From: CADEED01 sp035761265
Lineage (GTDB): Bacteria; Pseudomonadota; Gammaproteobacteria; Steroidobacterales; Steroidobacteraceae
Direction: 5' to 3'
NCBI GenBank assembly: GCA_035761265.1
Contig: DASTRL010000232.1
Span: forward strand, 1-13,284
Length of the DNA: 13,284 bases
The notes beneath the pieces were generated by a model. That model was given only the letters and a program-made list of their open reading frames with translations. It ran no database searches and was not told where the DNA came from. Of this stretch, positions 1-7,078 are shown piece after piece. The position numbers and the translations under genes were made by a program. Positions within the stretch are counted from its first letter, which is position 1. Every line of letters begins with the position of its first letter.

Positions 1-1649
1 ATGCCGAAGCTCGCCGTGAAAATCGGCGTGCCCGACAGCAGGTGCGCCTGTGCGAGCGCCGCGCGCAGCCGCTCGACCACCTCGGCGGCGCGCTGCGCAT
101 TGGCGCCCGGCAGCAGCAGCGCGAATTCCTCGCCGCCCCAGCGCACCACGTGATCCCGGTCGCGCACCACGCTGCGCGCCGTGTCCGAGAACAGCTTCAG
201 GGCGCGATCACCGGCGTCGTGCCCCATGGTGTCGTTCAGGCGCTTGAAGAAGTCGAGATCGGCCATGACCACCGCGAACTCGGAATCCACGGCCATGAGA
301 TTCGCCAGCACTTCCTCGGCCACGCGCCGGTTGGTGAGGCCGGTGAGGCTGTCGGTGCTGGCCTGCAGCTGCGATCGCTCGAAAGCACGCAACGTGCCGA
401 TGCGATTGCCGGCGTGCACGCCGAGCGCCGTGAGCTGCGCGATCTGCTCGGGATTCGGCGGCTTGCCCTTGGCGCCCGCGACGTGCAGCACGCCGAGCGC
501 GCGGCCCATGAAGTTCACCGGCACGCACGCCGCGGACATCGCGCCGCCCATGCGCCCCAGCAGCTTGGGACAGGCATTGAGCGCACCGGCGTCCGGGAAG
601 ATCTGCGGCTGTCCGCGGCGCACCGCGATGCAGCTGTACGGGGATTCGACGGTGCAATTGGGCGACCCGGTCTTCGGGTGCACGCAGGCGCGTTCCAGGT
701 GCGCACGCGAGGAGTCGGCCAGCAGCAGCTCCATCGGATGCACGTCGGAGATCGTGGCCATGGCGCGGGCGATCACCTTGTCGGCCTCGGCCTCCGAGTC
801 CGCCATTTCCAGCGCCTCCACCAGCTGATTGCTGAAGGCGCTGCGCCCCGCTTCCGAACGCAGTCGCGTCAGCATGCCCTGCATCGTGTCGGCGAGCAGA
901 TTGATCATGCGCGCCAGTGCGCTGACTTCGTCGTTGCCATGCGGCTCGCAGCGATTGTCCATGTCTCCGGCGGCCAGGGCCTGCGCCACCTCGCCCACGG
1001 CATGGATCGAATGCTGGATGGACCTCGCGATCATCCAGAGGATCAAGGCCGCGAGCGCCGCGGCCAGCAGGGCGCCGCCGATCAGCCAGCGCGTGACGAG
1101 ATCGGCGCGATCGGCCTCGGTCAGCACGCGGGTTTCGACGCGATTCAACACGCCGCGCATGCGATTCATGGCCTCGCGCAGCGCGCTCTCGAGCGCGGCG
1201 CGCCGCGGCTCGGCGTCGGCGAAGCCCCAGGCGGCGGCGGCACCGGCGCGGCTGCCATCGTGCAGAAAGTTCTCCATGGCCTGGAAGAACTGCATGGCCG
1301 GCGTGCGCAGCGTGTCGGTGATGGCCGCGACCTCGGGCGTCGCCGGCAGCGCCCAGGTGATCTCGAGTTGGGCGCGCAGCGCGGTCACGAAATTCTGCAG
1401 GCCTTTGGCGCTGTCGATGTCCTGCGCCTGCGCCGCGATGCTGGTTTCGATGCCGAGCGCCCGGTCGAGCGAACGCTGTACGGCCGCGACGCGCGCCAGA
1501 TCGGCGCTGGCGGCGGAGCGCAGGTCCGTGGCGTGCAGCGCGCCGAACACCACGCCGCCCATGCACAACAGCAGCACCGCAAACATTATGTAGAAACGCC
1601 CGGTGATCGGAATCGCGGTGAACCACCAGCGCGTCGGTCGAAATGTCAT
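1..1649 (-). CDS. Membrane-bound diguanylate cyclase (HAMP, GAF-like, GGDEF), cut by the left edge
   Basis: This protein probably makes cyclic di-GMP from two GTP in response to a signal sensed at the inner membrane. The visible 549 residues start at ATG 1649; an in-frame stop lies 10 codons upstream, and GGGA sits just before the start. Seen in order: a short basic N-terminus, membrane segment about 19-38, a periplasmic region about 40-187 without a recognised fold, membrane segment about 188-208, a HAMP-like linker about 209-262, a cysteine-rich GAF-like domain about 275-415, then GGDEF from about 430. The active-site motif is GGEEF (505-509), a catalytically competent form. R496 and D499 form an RxxD inhibitory site at the usual five-residue distance, so product inhibition is likely. 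The reading frame is still open at base 1, so the end of the GGDEF domain, and anything after it such as EAL, is unseen. The input signal is unknown. Confidence 0.93.
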   Translation of the reverse strand, partial: MTFRPTRWWFTAIPITGRFYIMFAVLLLCMGGVVFGALHATDLRSAASADLARVAAVQRSLDRALGIETSIAAQAQDIDSAKGLQNFVTALRAQLEITWALPATPEVAAITDTLRTPAMQFFQAMENFLHDGSRAGAAAAWGFADAEPRRAALESALREAMNRMRGVLNRVETRVLTEADRADLVTRWLIGGALLAAALAALILWMIARSIQHSIHAVGEVAQALAAGDMDNRCEPHGNDEVSALARMINLLADTMQGMLTRLRSEAGRSAFSNQLVEALEMADSEAEADKVIARAMATISDVHPMELLLADSSRAHLERACVHPKTGSPNCTVESPYSCIAVRRGQPQIFPDAGALNACPKLLGRMGGAMSAACVPVNFMGRALGVLHVAGAKGKPPNPEQIAQLTALGVHAGNRIGTLRAFERSQLQASTDSLTGLTNRRVAEEVLANLMAVDSEFAVVMADLDFFKRLNDTMGHDAGDRALKLFSDTARSVVRDRDHVVRWGGEEFALLLPGANAQRAAEVVERLRAALAQAHLLSGTPIFTASFG

Positions 1650-1707
1650 GTCTTCCCGTCTCTGCACCGAGTCGCGTCACCCCGATATCGGCGGATTCAG
1701 GGAAGAC
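1650..1707 (-). promoter_or_regulatory. Leader inverted repeat that could mask the ribosome binding site of the diguanylate cyclase gene
   Basis: On the minus strand GTCTTCCC (1707-1700) is exactly complementary to GGGAAGAC (1657-1650), which touches the ATG at 1649 and contains the only Shine-Dalgarno-like bases. In RNA the two arms could form an 8-bp stem closing a 42-base loop and blocking initiation. The loop contains the 10-bp palindrome CCGATATCGG (1682-1691). The repeat is seen directly; a regulatory role is inferred. The 157-bp space between putA and this gene shows no clear terminator and no convincing sigma-70 promoter. Confidence 0.4.
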
Positions 1708-1806
1708 GTTAGGGGTGGGCAGTGAGGCGTCGATGCGCAGCGCGCGACGCAGTGCTCAATTTCGCCACGACGCGGCGGAATCCTACGTGCTACGCGGCGG
1801 CACGCT

Positions 1807-4800
1807 TCAGCGTGCGGCCAGCGACAGCAGGCCCGCGTTCCCGCCGATGGCGGCCGTGTTCGTGGTGATCGTCTGTTCCGTGGCCATGCGGTGCAGGTAA
1901 TGAGGTCCACCGGCCTTGGGGCCGGTTCCCGACAATCCCATGCCGCCGAAGGGCTGCACGCCGACCACCGCGCCGATCATGTTGCGATTGATGTAGACAT
2001 TGCCGACGCGCAGCGACCGCGCGACGCGTTGCGCGAGCCCGTCGATGCGCGTGTGGATTCCCAGCGTCAGCCCGTAGCCCATGTGGTTGATGGCATCGAC
2101 CAGGGCGTCGAGGTCGCGCGCGCGGTAACGCACGATGTGTACGACCGGTCCGAAGATCTCACGCTGCAGTCCCGCCAGGGACTCCAACTCGACGGCGAGC
2201 GGCGCGAAGAACCTCCCCGCACGACTGCCGGCACGGGCGCGGTGCGACCAGCGCGCCTGCTTCTCGATCCCGGCGCGATAGGTCTCGAGCATCATCAGCG
2301 CATCGTCGTCGATGACCGGCCCGACGTCGGTGCTCAACCTTGCCGGGTCCCCCACGACGATTTCATCCATGGCGCCGGCCATGAGGTCGCGCACGCGCGG
2401 TGCGATCTCCTCCTGCACGAGCAGCACGCGCAATGCCGAGCAGCGCTGACCTGCGCTGTTGAACCCGGACTGCAACACGTCGAGCACCAGCTGTTCGGCC
2501 AGCGCGGAGCTGTCCGCGAGCATGACGTTGAGGCCACCGGTCTCGGCGATCAGCGTGCCGATCGCACCCGGCCGGCCCGCCAGCGAACGCTCGATGACGC
2601 GCGCCGTCTCCGTGCCGCCGGTGAACACCACGCCGGCGAGCCGCGGGTCACGAGTCAACGCGGCGCCGACTTCGCCGCCATCGCCCGGCACGAATTGCAG
2701 CGCGGCCGGCGGGATACCTGCCTGCAACAGCAGGCCGGTCGCGTATGCGGCCGTCAGCGGAGTCTGTTCCGCGGGCTTGGCCACGACCGTGTTGCCCGCC
2801 GCGAGCGCCGCGGCCACCTGTCCCGTGTAGATGGCCAGGGGAAAATTCCAGGGACTGATGCAGGCGAACACGCCCTTGCCCCGCAGGCGCAGCAGATTGC
2901 GCTCGCCGGTCGGGCCCGGCAGCGTGGACTCGTGCGCGAAATCGCGCCGCGCGCGCACCGCGTAGTAGCGCAGGAAATCCACCGCCTCGCGCACCTCGCC
3001 GATGGCGTCGGGCAGCGTCTTGCCCGCCTCGCGCACACAGCGCGCGACCAGCGCCGCCGTGTGCTCTTCGAACAACTGCGCGGCGCGCTCGAGCAGGTTC
3101 GCGCGGAAGTCGCCGCCCGCGTCATCCCACTCACCCTGCGCGCGCACCGCGGCGTCGACCGCCGCATCCACCGTGCCCGCATCGGCATTCGTCACCACGC
3201 CGATCTGCTCCTGCGTGTTCGCGGGATTCAGCACCGGCAGGTTCTCGCCCGCGCGCGTCTGGCCGCAGATCACGGGCGCCGCGCTCCAGGGCTGCTGGGA
3301 GGCACGTTCGCAATCGCGCAGCAGTGCATCCACGACCTGGCCGTCGGCGAAGTTGAAGCCCGCGGAATTCGTCCGCTCGGGCGCGTACAGCCTTGCCGGC
3401 GGCGGGATGCGCGGATGCGCCACGCGTTCCAGCGCATCGACTTCGGCGATCGGGTCCGCCACCACTTCTTCGGCCGGCAGGCTGGCATCGACGATGCGGT
3501 TCACGAACGAGGTGTTGGCGCCATTCTCGAGCAGGCGCCGCACCAGGTAGGGCAGCAGGTCTTCGTGCGCGCCGACCGGCGCATACACGCGGCAGGCGAA
3601 TCTGCCCCACGGGCCGCGCACCACGCTGTCGTACAGCTCGGCGCCCATGCCGTGCAGGCGCTGGAACTCGAAGCGGTTGGCGTCGCCACCGAAGATCTCG
3701 GCCACCTGCGCGATGGTGTGCGCGTTGTGCGTGGCGAACTGCGGATGGATGCGCTCGCCGGCGCGTTCCAGCAGCCGCGCGCAGGCCAGATACGACACAT
3801 CGGTATTGGCCTTGCGCGTGAACACCGGGTAGCCCGCAAGACCCCGCTCCTGCGCGCGCTTGATCTCGCTGTCCCAGTAGGCGCCCTTCACCAGCCGCAG
3901 GGTGACGCGGCGGTCGGTCTCGCGCAGACGCCGCGCCAGCCACTCGATGGCCGGATACGCGCGCTTCTGGTACGCCTGCACGGCGAGACCGAAGCCGGCG
4001 TAGCCACGCGTGACCTCGCTGCCGAGTAGTTTGTCCACGATCAGCAGCGACAGCTCCAGCCGCTCGGCCTCCTCGGCGTCCAGCGTCACGCCGATGCCGG
4101 CATCGCGCGCCTCGCCGACCAGCCGCTCGACCATCGGATACAGCTCGCGCATCACGCGCGCGGCATGCGCGAACTCGTAGCGCGGGTGCAGCGCCGAGAG
4201 CTTGATGGAAATGCCGTGGCGCGCGTGGATGGAGTCGCGCGCATCGACGGCCTTGCCCACCGCGGCGATCGCCGCGGAATATTTTTCACGGTAGCGCTCG
4301 GCCTCGGCGCGCGTCAGCGCCGCCTCGCCCAGCATGTCGAAGGAATATCGATAGTCGCGTTCCTCCTTGCCCGCCGCGCGTTCCAGCGCACCGCCGATGT
4401 CCCGCCCCATCACGAACTGGTGGCCGAGGATGCGCATGGCCTGCTTCAGCGCCGCGCGCGCCACCGGCTCGCCGAGCTTGCCCACCAGCCGCGAATACCA
4501 GGAGCGCGCCTCGCCGACGTCGTTGCGATCGAGGGCGACGACCCGCCCCGTGAGCATGAGCCCCCAGGTGGAGGCGTTGACGAGCAGCGAATCGCTGTCG
4601 CCGAGGTGCTCGTCCCAGGCGCCGCTCGGAATCTTGTCGGCAATGAGTCGATCGGCGGTCTCCCCGTCCGGGATGCGCAGCAACGCCTCGGCCAGGCACA
4701 TGAGGATCACGCCTTCGCGCGAGGCCAGGCTGTACTCGCGCAGGAACGCATCGAGTGCGCCGCCACTGCCGCGCGCGCTGCGCACGGCCTGGACCAGCGC

Positions 4801-4953
4801 TAGCGCGCGCGCACCGACGTTGCGGGACGCCGCGGCATCGAGCCGCGCCTGGGCCGCGAGCTCGCGCACCACGGCCTCTTCTTCGGCCAGGTACCGGGGA
4901 TTGACGGCTCTCGCCACGGCGTCTGGCCGTTCGAGCGTAGGAAAATGTGTCAT
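1807..4953 (-). CDS. putA: Bifunctional proline dehydrogenase / L-glutamate gamma-semialdehyde dehydrogenase (PutA, short form)
   Basis: PutA oxidises proline to pyrroline-5-carboxylate with FAD and then oxidises the hydrolysed semialdehyde to glutamate with NAD, channelling the intermediate internally. At 1048 residues it has the PutA arm and alpha region (about 1-220), the proline dehydrogenase barrel (about 220-490) and the aldehyde dehydrogenase domain (about 530-1030). Barrel marks are ISIKLSALHPRYE (248-260), LDAEEAERLE (291-300), VKGAYWDSEIKRAQ (355-368) and the substrate-binding arginine pair R472-R473. Dehydrogenase marks are the catalytic C838 in FNSAGQRC and E804 in AETGG. The N-terminus lacks the ribbon-helix-helix repressor domain of the 1320-residue E. 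coli protein, and the length leaves no room for the extra C-terminal domain of long PutAs. It is therefore probably not an autorepressor. ATG 4953 is favoured because an in-frame stop lies four codons upstream. It is divergent from cnoX, and no regulator gene is adjacent. Confidence 0.97.
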   Translation of the reverse strand: MTHFPTLERPDAVARAVNPRYLAEEEAVVRELAAQARLDAAASRNVGARALALVQAVRSARGSGGALDAFLREYSLASREGVILMCLAEALLRIPDGETADRLIADKIPSGAWDEHLGDSDSLLVNASTWGLMLTGRVVALDRNDVGEARSWYSRLVGKLGEPVARAALKQAMRILGHQFVMGRDIGGALERAAGKEERDYRYSFDMLGEAALTRAEAERYREKYSAAIAAVGKAVDARDSIHARHGISIKLSALHPRYEFAHAARVMRELYPMVERLVGEARDAGIGVTLDAEEAERLELSLLIVDKLLGSEVTRGYAGFGLAVQAYQKRAYPAIEWLARRLRETDRRVTLRLVKGAYWDSEIKRAQERGLAGYPVFTRKANTDVSYLACARLLERAGERIHPQFATHNAHTIAQVAEIFGGDANRFEFQRLHGMGAELYDSVVRGPWGRFACRVYAPVGAHEDLLPYLVRRLLENGANTSFVNRIVDASLPAEEVVADPIAEVDALERVAHPRIPPPARLYAPERTNSAGFNFADGQVVDALLRDCERASQQPWSAAPVICGQTRAGENLPVLNPANTQEQIGVVTNADAGTVDAAVDAAVRAQGEWDDAGGDFRANLLERAAQLFEEHTAALVARCVREAGKTLPDAIGEVREAVDFLRYYAVRARRDFAHESTLPGPTGERNLLRLRGKGVFACISPWNFPLAIYTGQVAAALAAGNTVVAKPAEQTPLTAAYATGLLLQAGIPPAALQFVPGDGGEVGAALTRDPRLAGVVFTGGTETARVIERSLAGRPGAIGTLIAETGGLNVMLADSSALAEQLVLDVLQSGFNSAGQRCSALRVLLVQEEIAPRVRDLMAGAMDEIVVGDPARLSTDVGPVIDDDALMMLETYRAGIEKQARWSHRARAGSRAGRFFAPLAVELESLAGLQREIFGPVVHIVRYRARDLDALVDAINHMGYGLTLGIHTRIDGLAQRVARSLRVGNVYINRNMIGAVVGVQPFGGMGLSGTGPKAGGPHYLHRMATEQTITTNTAAIGGNAGLLSLAAR

Positions 4954-5000
4954 GGATAAATTCTATTGAATTGAGCCCGAACAATCCCCAATAGTGGCGC
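4954..5000. promoter_or_regulatory. Shared 47-bp divergent control region of putA and cnoX, with two inverted repeats
   Basis: Both genes must start transcription within or very near these 47 AT-richer bases, unless promoters lie inside coding sequence. Two perfect inverted repeats are visible: AATTC-TATT-GAATT (4959-4972), and CTATTG (4963-4968) paired with CAATAG (4989-4994). Neither start codon has a good Shine-Dalgarno sequence. In-frame stops (4963-4965 for putA, 4992-4994 for cnoX) rule out longer proteins. I could not assign -35 and -10 elements with confidence. A repressor or Lrp-type activator site is possible but inferred. Confidence 0.35.
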
Positions 5001-5819
5001 ATGAGCTCATCCGTCACCGCCGTCACCACGGCCACTTTCCCCGCCGAAGTCATCAACGCTTCCGCATCACAGCCGGTGCTGGTGGATTTCTGGGCGCCCT
5101 GGTGCGGCCCCTGCCGCATGCTCGGGCCGGTGCTCGAACAGGTTGCCGACGAACACACCGGCAAGGTCAAGGTCGTCAAGGTCAACACCGACGAAAACCA
5201 GGACATCGCGCAGCAGTACCAGATCCGCAGCATCCCGGCAGTGAAGCTGTTTCGCAATGGACGGGTGGTCGACGAGTTCGTCGGCGCCGTGCCGGTCGGG
5301 CATGTGCGCAAATTCCTCGAGCCGCACCTGCCGCGCGCTTCCGCCGCAGAGCACGAAGCGGCCCGCGGGCTGGCTTCCCGGGGCGACTATGCGGGCGCGG
5401 CCGCGAAGCTGCGCGCGGTCGCCGCAGCCGATCCCGCCAATCTCGACGCCCGCCGCGACCTGGCGCGATTCCTCGCGCTGTCGGGCGATGTCATCGGCGC
5501 CTCGCAGGTGCTGGGCCAGCTGCCGCCCGCCGCGCAGAGTGACCCCGCCTCGAACGCCGTGCGTGCGTTGATCCATTTCGCGGCGCTCGCGACCGAGGAT
5601 GCGGCGCGCGCGGATTCGCTGCGCGCCGGCGCGGCCCGTTCCATCCTGGGCGGCAGCCCCGATGCGGCGGTCGAATCGCTGCTCACGCGCATGCAGGGCG
5701 ATCGCGCTTTCGCCACGCGCGCCGGGCGCGAGGACCTGCTGCAGGCCTTCGCACTGCTGCCCGCGGACGATGCGCGCGTCGGCGGCTGGCGTCGCCGTCT
5801 CGCGGCGCTGCTCAATTGA
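5001..5819 (+). CDS. cnoX: Thioredoxin-TPR co-chaperedoxin (CnoX/YbbN family)
   Basis: CnoX proteins are cytoplasmic holdases that protect folding clients from over-oxidation and pass them to GroEL/ES or DnaK/J. The 272-residue product has an N-terminal thioredoxin fold (about 8-110) with VDFWAPWCGPC giving C35 and C38, and the cis-proline motif SIPAVKLF with P79. A helical TPR-like tail follows (about 115-272), matching the YbbN layout and close to the 284 residues of the E. coli protein. E. coli CnoX lacks the first active-site cysteine, whereas this one keeps a full WCGPC pair, as reported for Caulobacter CnoX, so it could also act as a reductase. ATG 5001 is the only sensible start because an in-frame TAG lies two codons upstream. 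It is divergent from putA and convergent with the transporter gene. A plain thioredoxin is excluded by the long helical tail. Confidence 0.9.
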   Translation: MSSSVTAVTTATFPAEVINASASQPVLVDFWAPWCGPCRMLGPVLEQVADEHTGKVKVVKVNTDENQDIAQQYQIRSIPAVKLFRNGRVVDEFVGAVPVGHVRKFLEPHLPRASAAEHEAARGLASRGDYAGAAAKLRAVAAADPANLDARRDLARFLALSGDVIGASQVLGQLPPAAQSDPASNAVRALIHFAALATEDAARADSLRAGAARSILGGSPDAAVESLLTRMQGDRAFATRAGREDLLQAFALLPADDARVGGWRRRLAALLN

Positions 5820-5821
5820 TA

Positions 5822-5849
5822 CCGCCGCGGAGTGCTTGCTAAGCGGCGG
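5822..5849. terminator. Hairpin at the convergent cnoX / transporter junction
   Basis: CCGCCGC (5822-5828) is exactly complementary to GCGGCGG (5843-5849), giving a 7-bp GC stem with a 14-base loop. It begins three bases after the cnoX stop and reaches into the last codons of the opposing gene. Neither side has a T-rich tract, so intrinsic termination is uncertain; position is the main argument. Confidence 0.3.
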
Positions 5850-6609
5850 CGGCTTCAGCGCGCAAGCGCGCCGCCTCGCCGTGTCCGAGATAGCGCTCGA
5901 TGAGGCCGCGCGCGATGTATAGCAGCGGAATCAGCACGATGGCTGCGCCCATCTTGTACACATAGTTGACGCAGCCCACCGCAAGGAACTGCGGGATCGA
6001 CCAGTGCTGCGGGCCGATCACGAAGGCGATGTACAGCACGATGAAACTGTCGAGCAACTGCGAAACCGCGGTCGAGGCCGTGGCGCGAAACCACACGAAG
6101 CGATCGCCGGTGATCTTGAGGATGCGGTGGAATATCACCACGTCGATCAGCTGTCCCACCATGAAGGCGATGATGGAGCCGCAGATGGTCCACAGTCCCT
6201 GTCCGAAGATGATTCCGTAGGCAAGCTGGATGTCGGGCACGCCCATGCCCTTGTTGATGTCCACCCAGAAGCCGGCGGGTGCGAGCGCAATGGCCGCATA
6301 CGCGGCGAGGAAGGCGTAGGCGATCAGCATCACGGCGATCCAGGAAATCAGCCGCACTCCGCGCACGCCGAAGTACTCGTTGATGACGTCCGTCATGATG
6401 AAGACGAACGGCCAGACGATGACGCCCGCGGTGAAGTTGAGCGTACCCTCGATGCCGAACAGCGACCAATGGAATGGCGCCGTCCCGAGCGTGTCCTCGA
6501 GCGCGAAGATCTTCACGCCGACGAATTCGCCGATCAACGCGTTGGTGAGGAAGAAGCCCGACAGGAACAGGAACAGCCGGTTGGCGCGCTGATCGACGGT
6601 CTTCATCAT
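5839..6609 (-). CDS. yhhQ: Queuosine-precursor transporter, YhhQ / VUT (COG1738) family
   Basis: YhhQ-family proteins take up queuosine precursors such as preQ0 and preQ1 through the inner membrane for modification of the tRNA wobble base. The 256-residue product is strongly hydrophobic, with about six membrane segments near 11-35, 57-78, 85-111, 133-160, 177-199 and 205-236. Family marks are the acidic signature TDVINEYFG (73-81), the polar-in-membrane stretch GQLIDVVIF (152-160) and STAVSQLLDSF (179-189). The tail (about 237-256) is short, charged and alanine-rich. ATG 6609 overlaps the hslR stop as ATGA and has GGGA a few bases before it; a second ATG follows directly. Co-translation with hslR is likely. 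The family assignment is firm; the exact substrate in this organism is inferred. Confidence 0.9.
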   Translation of the reverse strand: MMKTVDQRANRLFLFLSGFFLTNALIGEFVGVKIFALEDTLGTAPFHWSLFGIEGTLNFTAGVIVWPFVFIMTDVINEYFGVRGVRLISWIAVMLIAYAFLAAYAAIALAPAGFWVDINKGMGVPDIQLAYGIIFGQGLWTICGSIIAFMVGQLIDVVIFHRILKITGDRFVWFRATASTAVSQLLDSFIVLYIAFVIGPQHWSIPQFLAVGCVNYVYKMGAAIVLIPLLYIARGLIERYLGHGEAARLRAEAAAA

Positions 6610-7028
6610 CGTTCCCGTCCGCGCAGGCGGCGCAGCTCGCGCCTCCCATGCTTGTCGGGCCGCTCCAGGCTGCGAGGCGCGAAGGCCGCGGCGAGACGCG
6701 ATTGCTCGGCATGCTTCTCACGCGCGAGCCGCGCGGCGTCGGTCTCGGCATAGCAGGCCAGCGCGATCGGCGCCGATCCCCGTCGATCGGGCAGCTTCAG
6801 CACCTCGCATTCGAATTCGAAGCCGGCCCGCGTGATCGCCACGCGATCGCCGACGCGCACGCCGAGCGCCGGTTTCACGCGCCGGCCGTTGACGTGGACC
6901 TTGCCGCCGGCCACCGCCTCGGCGGCCAGCGTGCGCGACTTGAACAGCCGCGTGCACCACAGCCAGCGATCGACGCGCAGCGTGTTCCCGCCACCTTCGG
7001 CGGCTTCGCTTTCGTTCGGATCGGTCAT
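6606..7028 (-). CDS. hslR: Ribosome-associated heat-shock protein Hsp15, S4 RNA-binding domain
   Basis: Hsp15 binds free 50S subunits that still carry a blocked nascent chain on tRNA and helps return them to use. The 140-residue product has an S4 domain at about 17-65, with the conserved core LRVDRWLWCTRLFKSR (17-32) followed by AGGKVHVNGRRVKP (40-53). A highly basic arginine- and lysine-rich tail (about 100-140) fits rRNA contact. The length is close to the E. coli protein (133 residues). The ATG at 7028 has little Shine-Dalgarno character, and the divergent gap to kbl is only 50 bp. Its TGA overlaps the start of the YhhQ-type gene by four bases, so the two probably form one transcript. Another S4 protein (RluB- or YlxM-like) is unlikely because there is no second catalytic domain. 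Confidence 0.93.
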   Translation of the reverse strand: MTDPNESEAAEGGGNTLRVDRWLWCTRLFKSRTLAAEAVAGGKVHVNGRRVKPALGVRVGDRVAITRAGFEFECEVLKLPDRRGSAPIALACYAETDAARLAREKHAEQSRLAAAFAPRSLERPDKHGRRELRRLRGRER

Positions 7029-7039
7029 GCGACGGCCAG

Positions 7040-7045
7040 TATAAT
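7040..7045 (+). promoter_or_regulatory. Perfect -10 box (TATAAT) upstream of kbl-tdh
   Basis: TATAAT lies 33 bp before the kbl ATG, predicting a start of transcription near 7052 and a leader of about 27 bases, enough to include GGTGGG at 7067-7072. No good -35 is visible at 16-18 bp. On the opposite strand TATACT (7043-7038) overlaps it and could be the hslR -10, in which case the hslR mRNA would have almost no leader. Confidence 0.5.
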
Positions 7046-7078
7046 TGCGCCCAATCCTCTTTACCCGGTGGGCTTCCG

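Noticed and set aside
208..1680. Minus-strand 490-codon frame overlapping the diguanylate cyclase
   Set aside because: It is a shifted frame of the same strand without recognisable motifs. The true frame starts at 1649 and is open to the left edge.
1682..1691. Palindrome CCGATATCGG as a stand-alone operator
   Set aside because: A 10-bp palindrome alone is weak evidence. I kept it only as part of the leader description.
42..1712. Plus-strand open frame of 556 codons opposite the diguanylate cyclase
   Set aside because: The translation is low-complexity and Arg/His/Ala-rich, typical of antisense frames in high-GC DNA. The minus-strand frame carries clear HAMP and GGEEF motifs.
1891..4029. Plus-strand open frame of 712 codons opposite putA
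   Set aside because: It is His/Arg-rich without any domain, and the opposite frame is unmistakable PutA. It is a shadow frame from strong GC bias at third positions.
4286..5311. Minus-strand 341-codon frame across the putA-cnoX gap
   Set aside because: It overlaps two well-supported genes in other frames and has no family resemblance.
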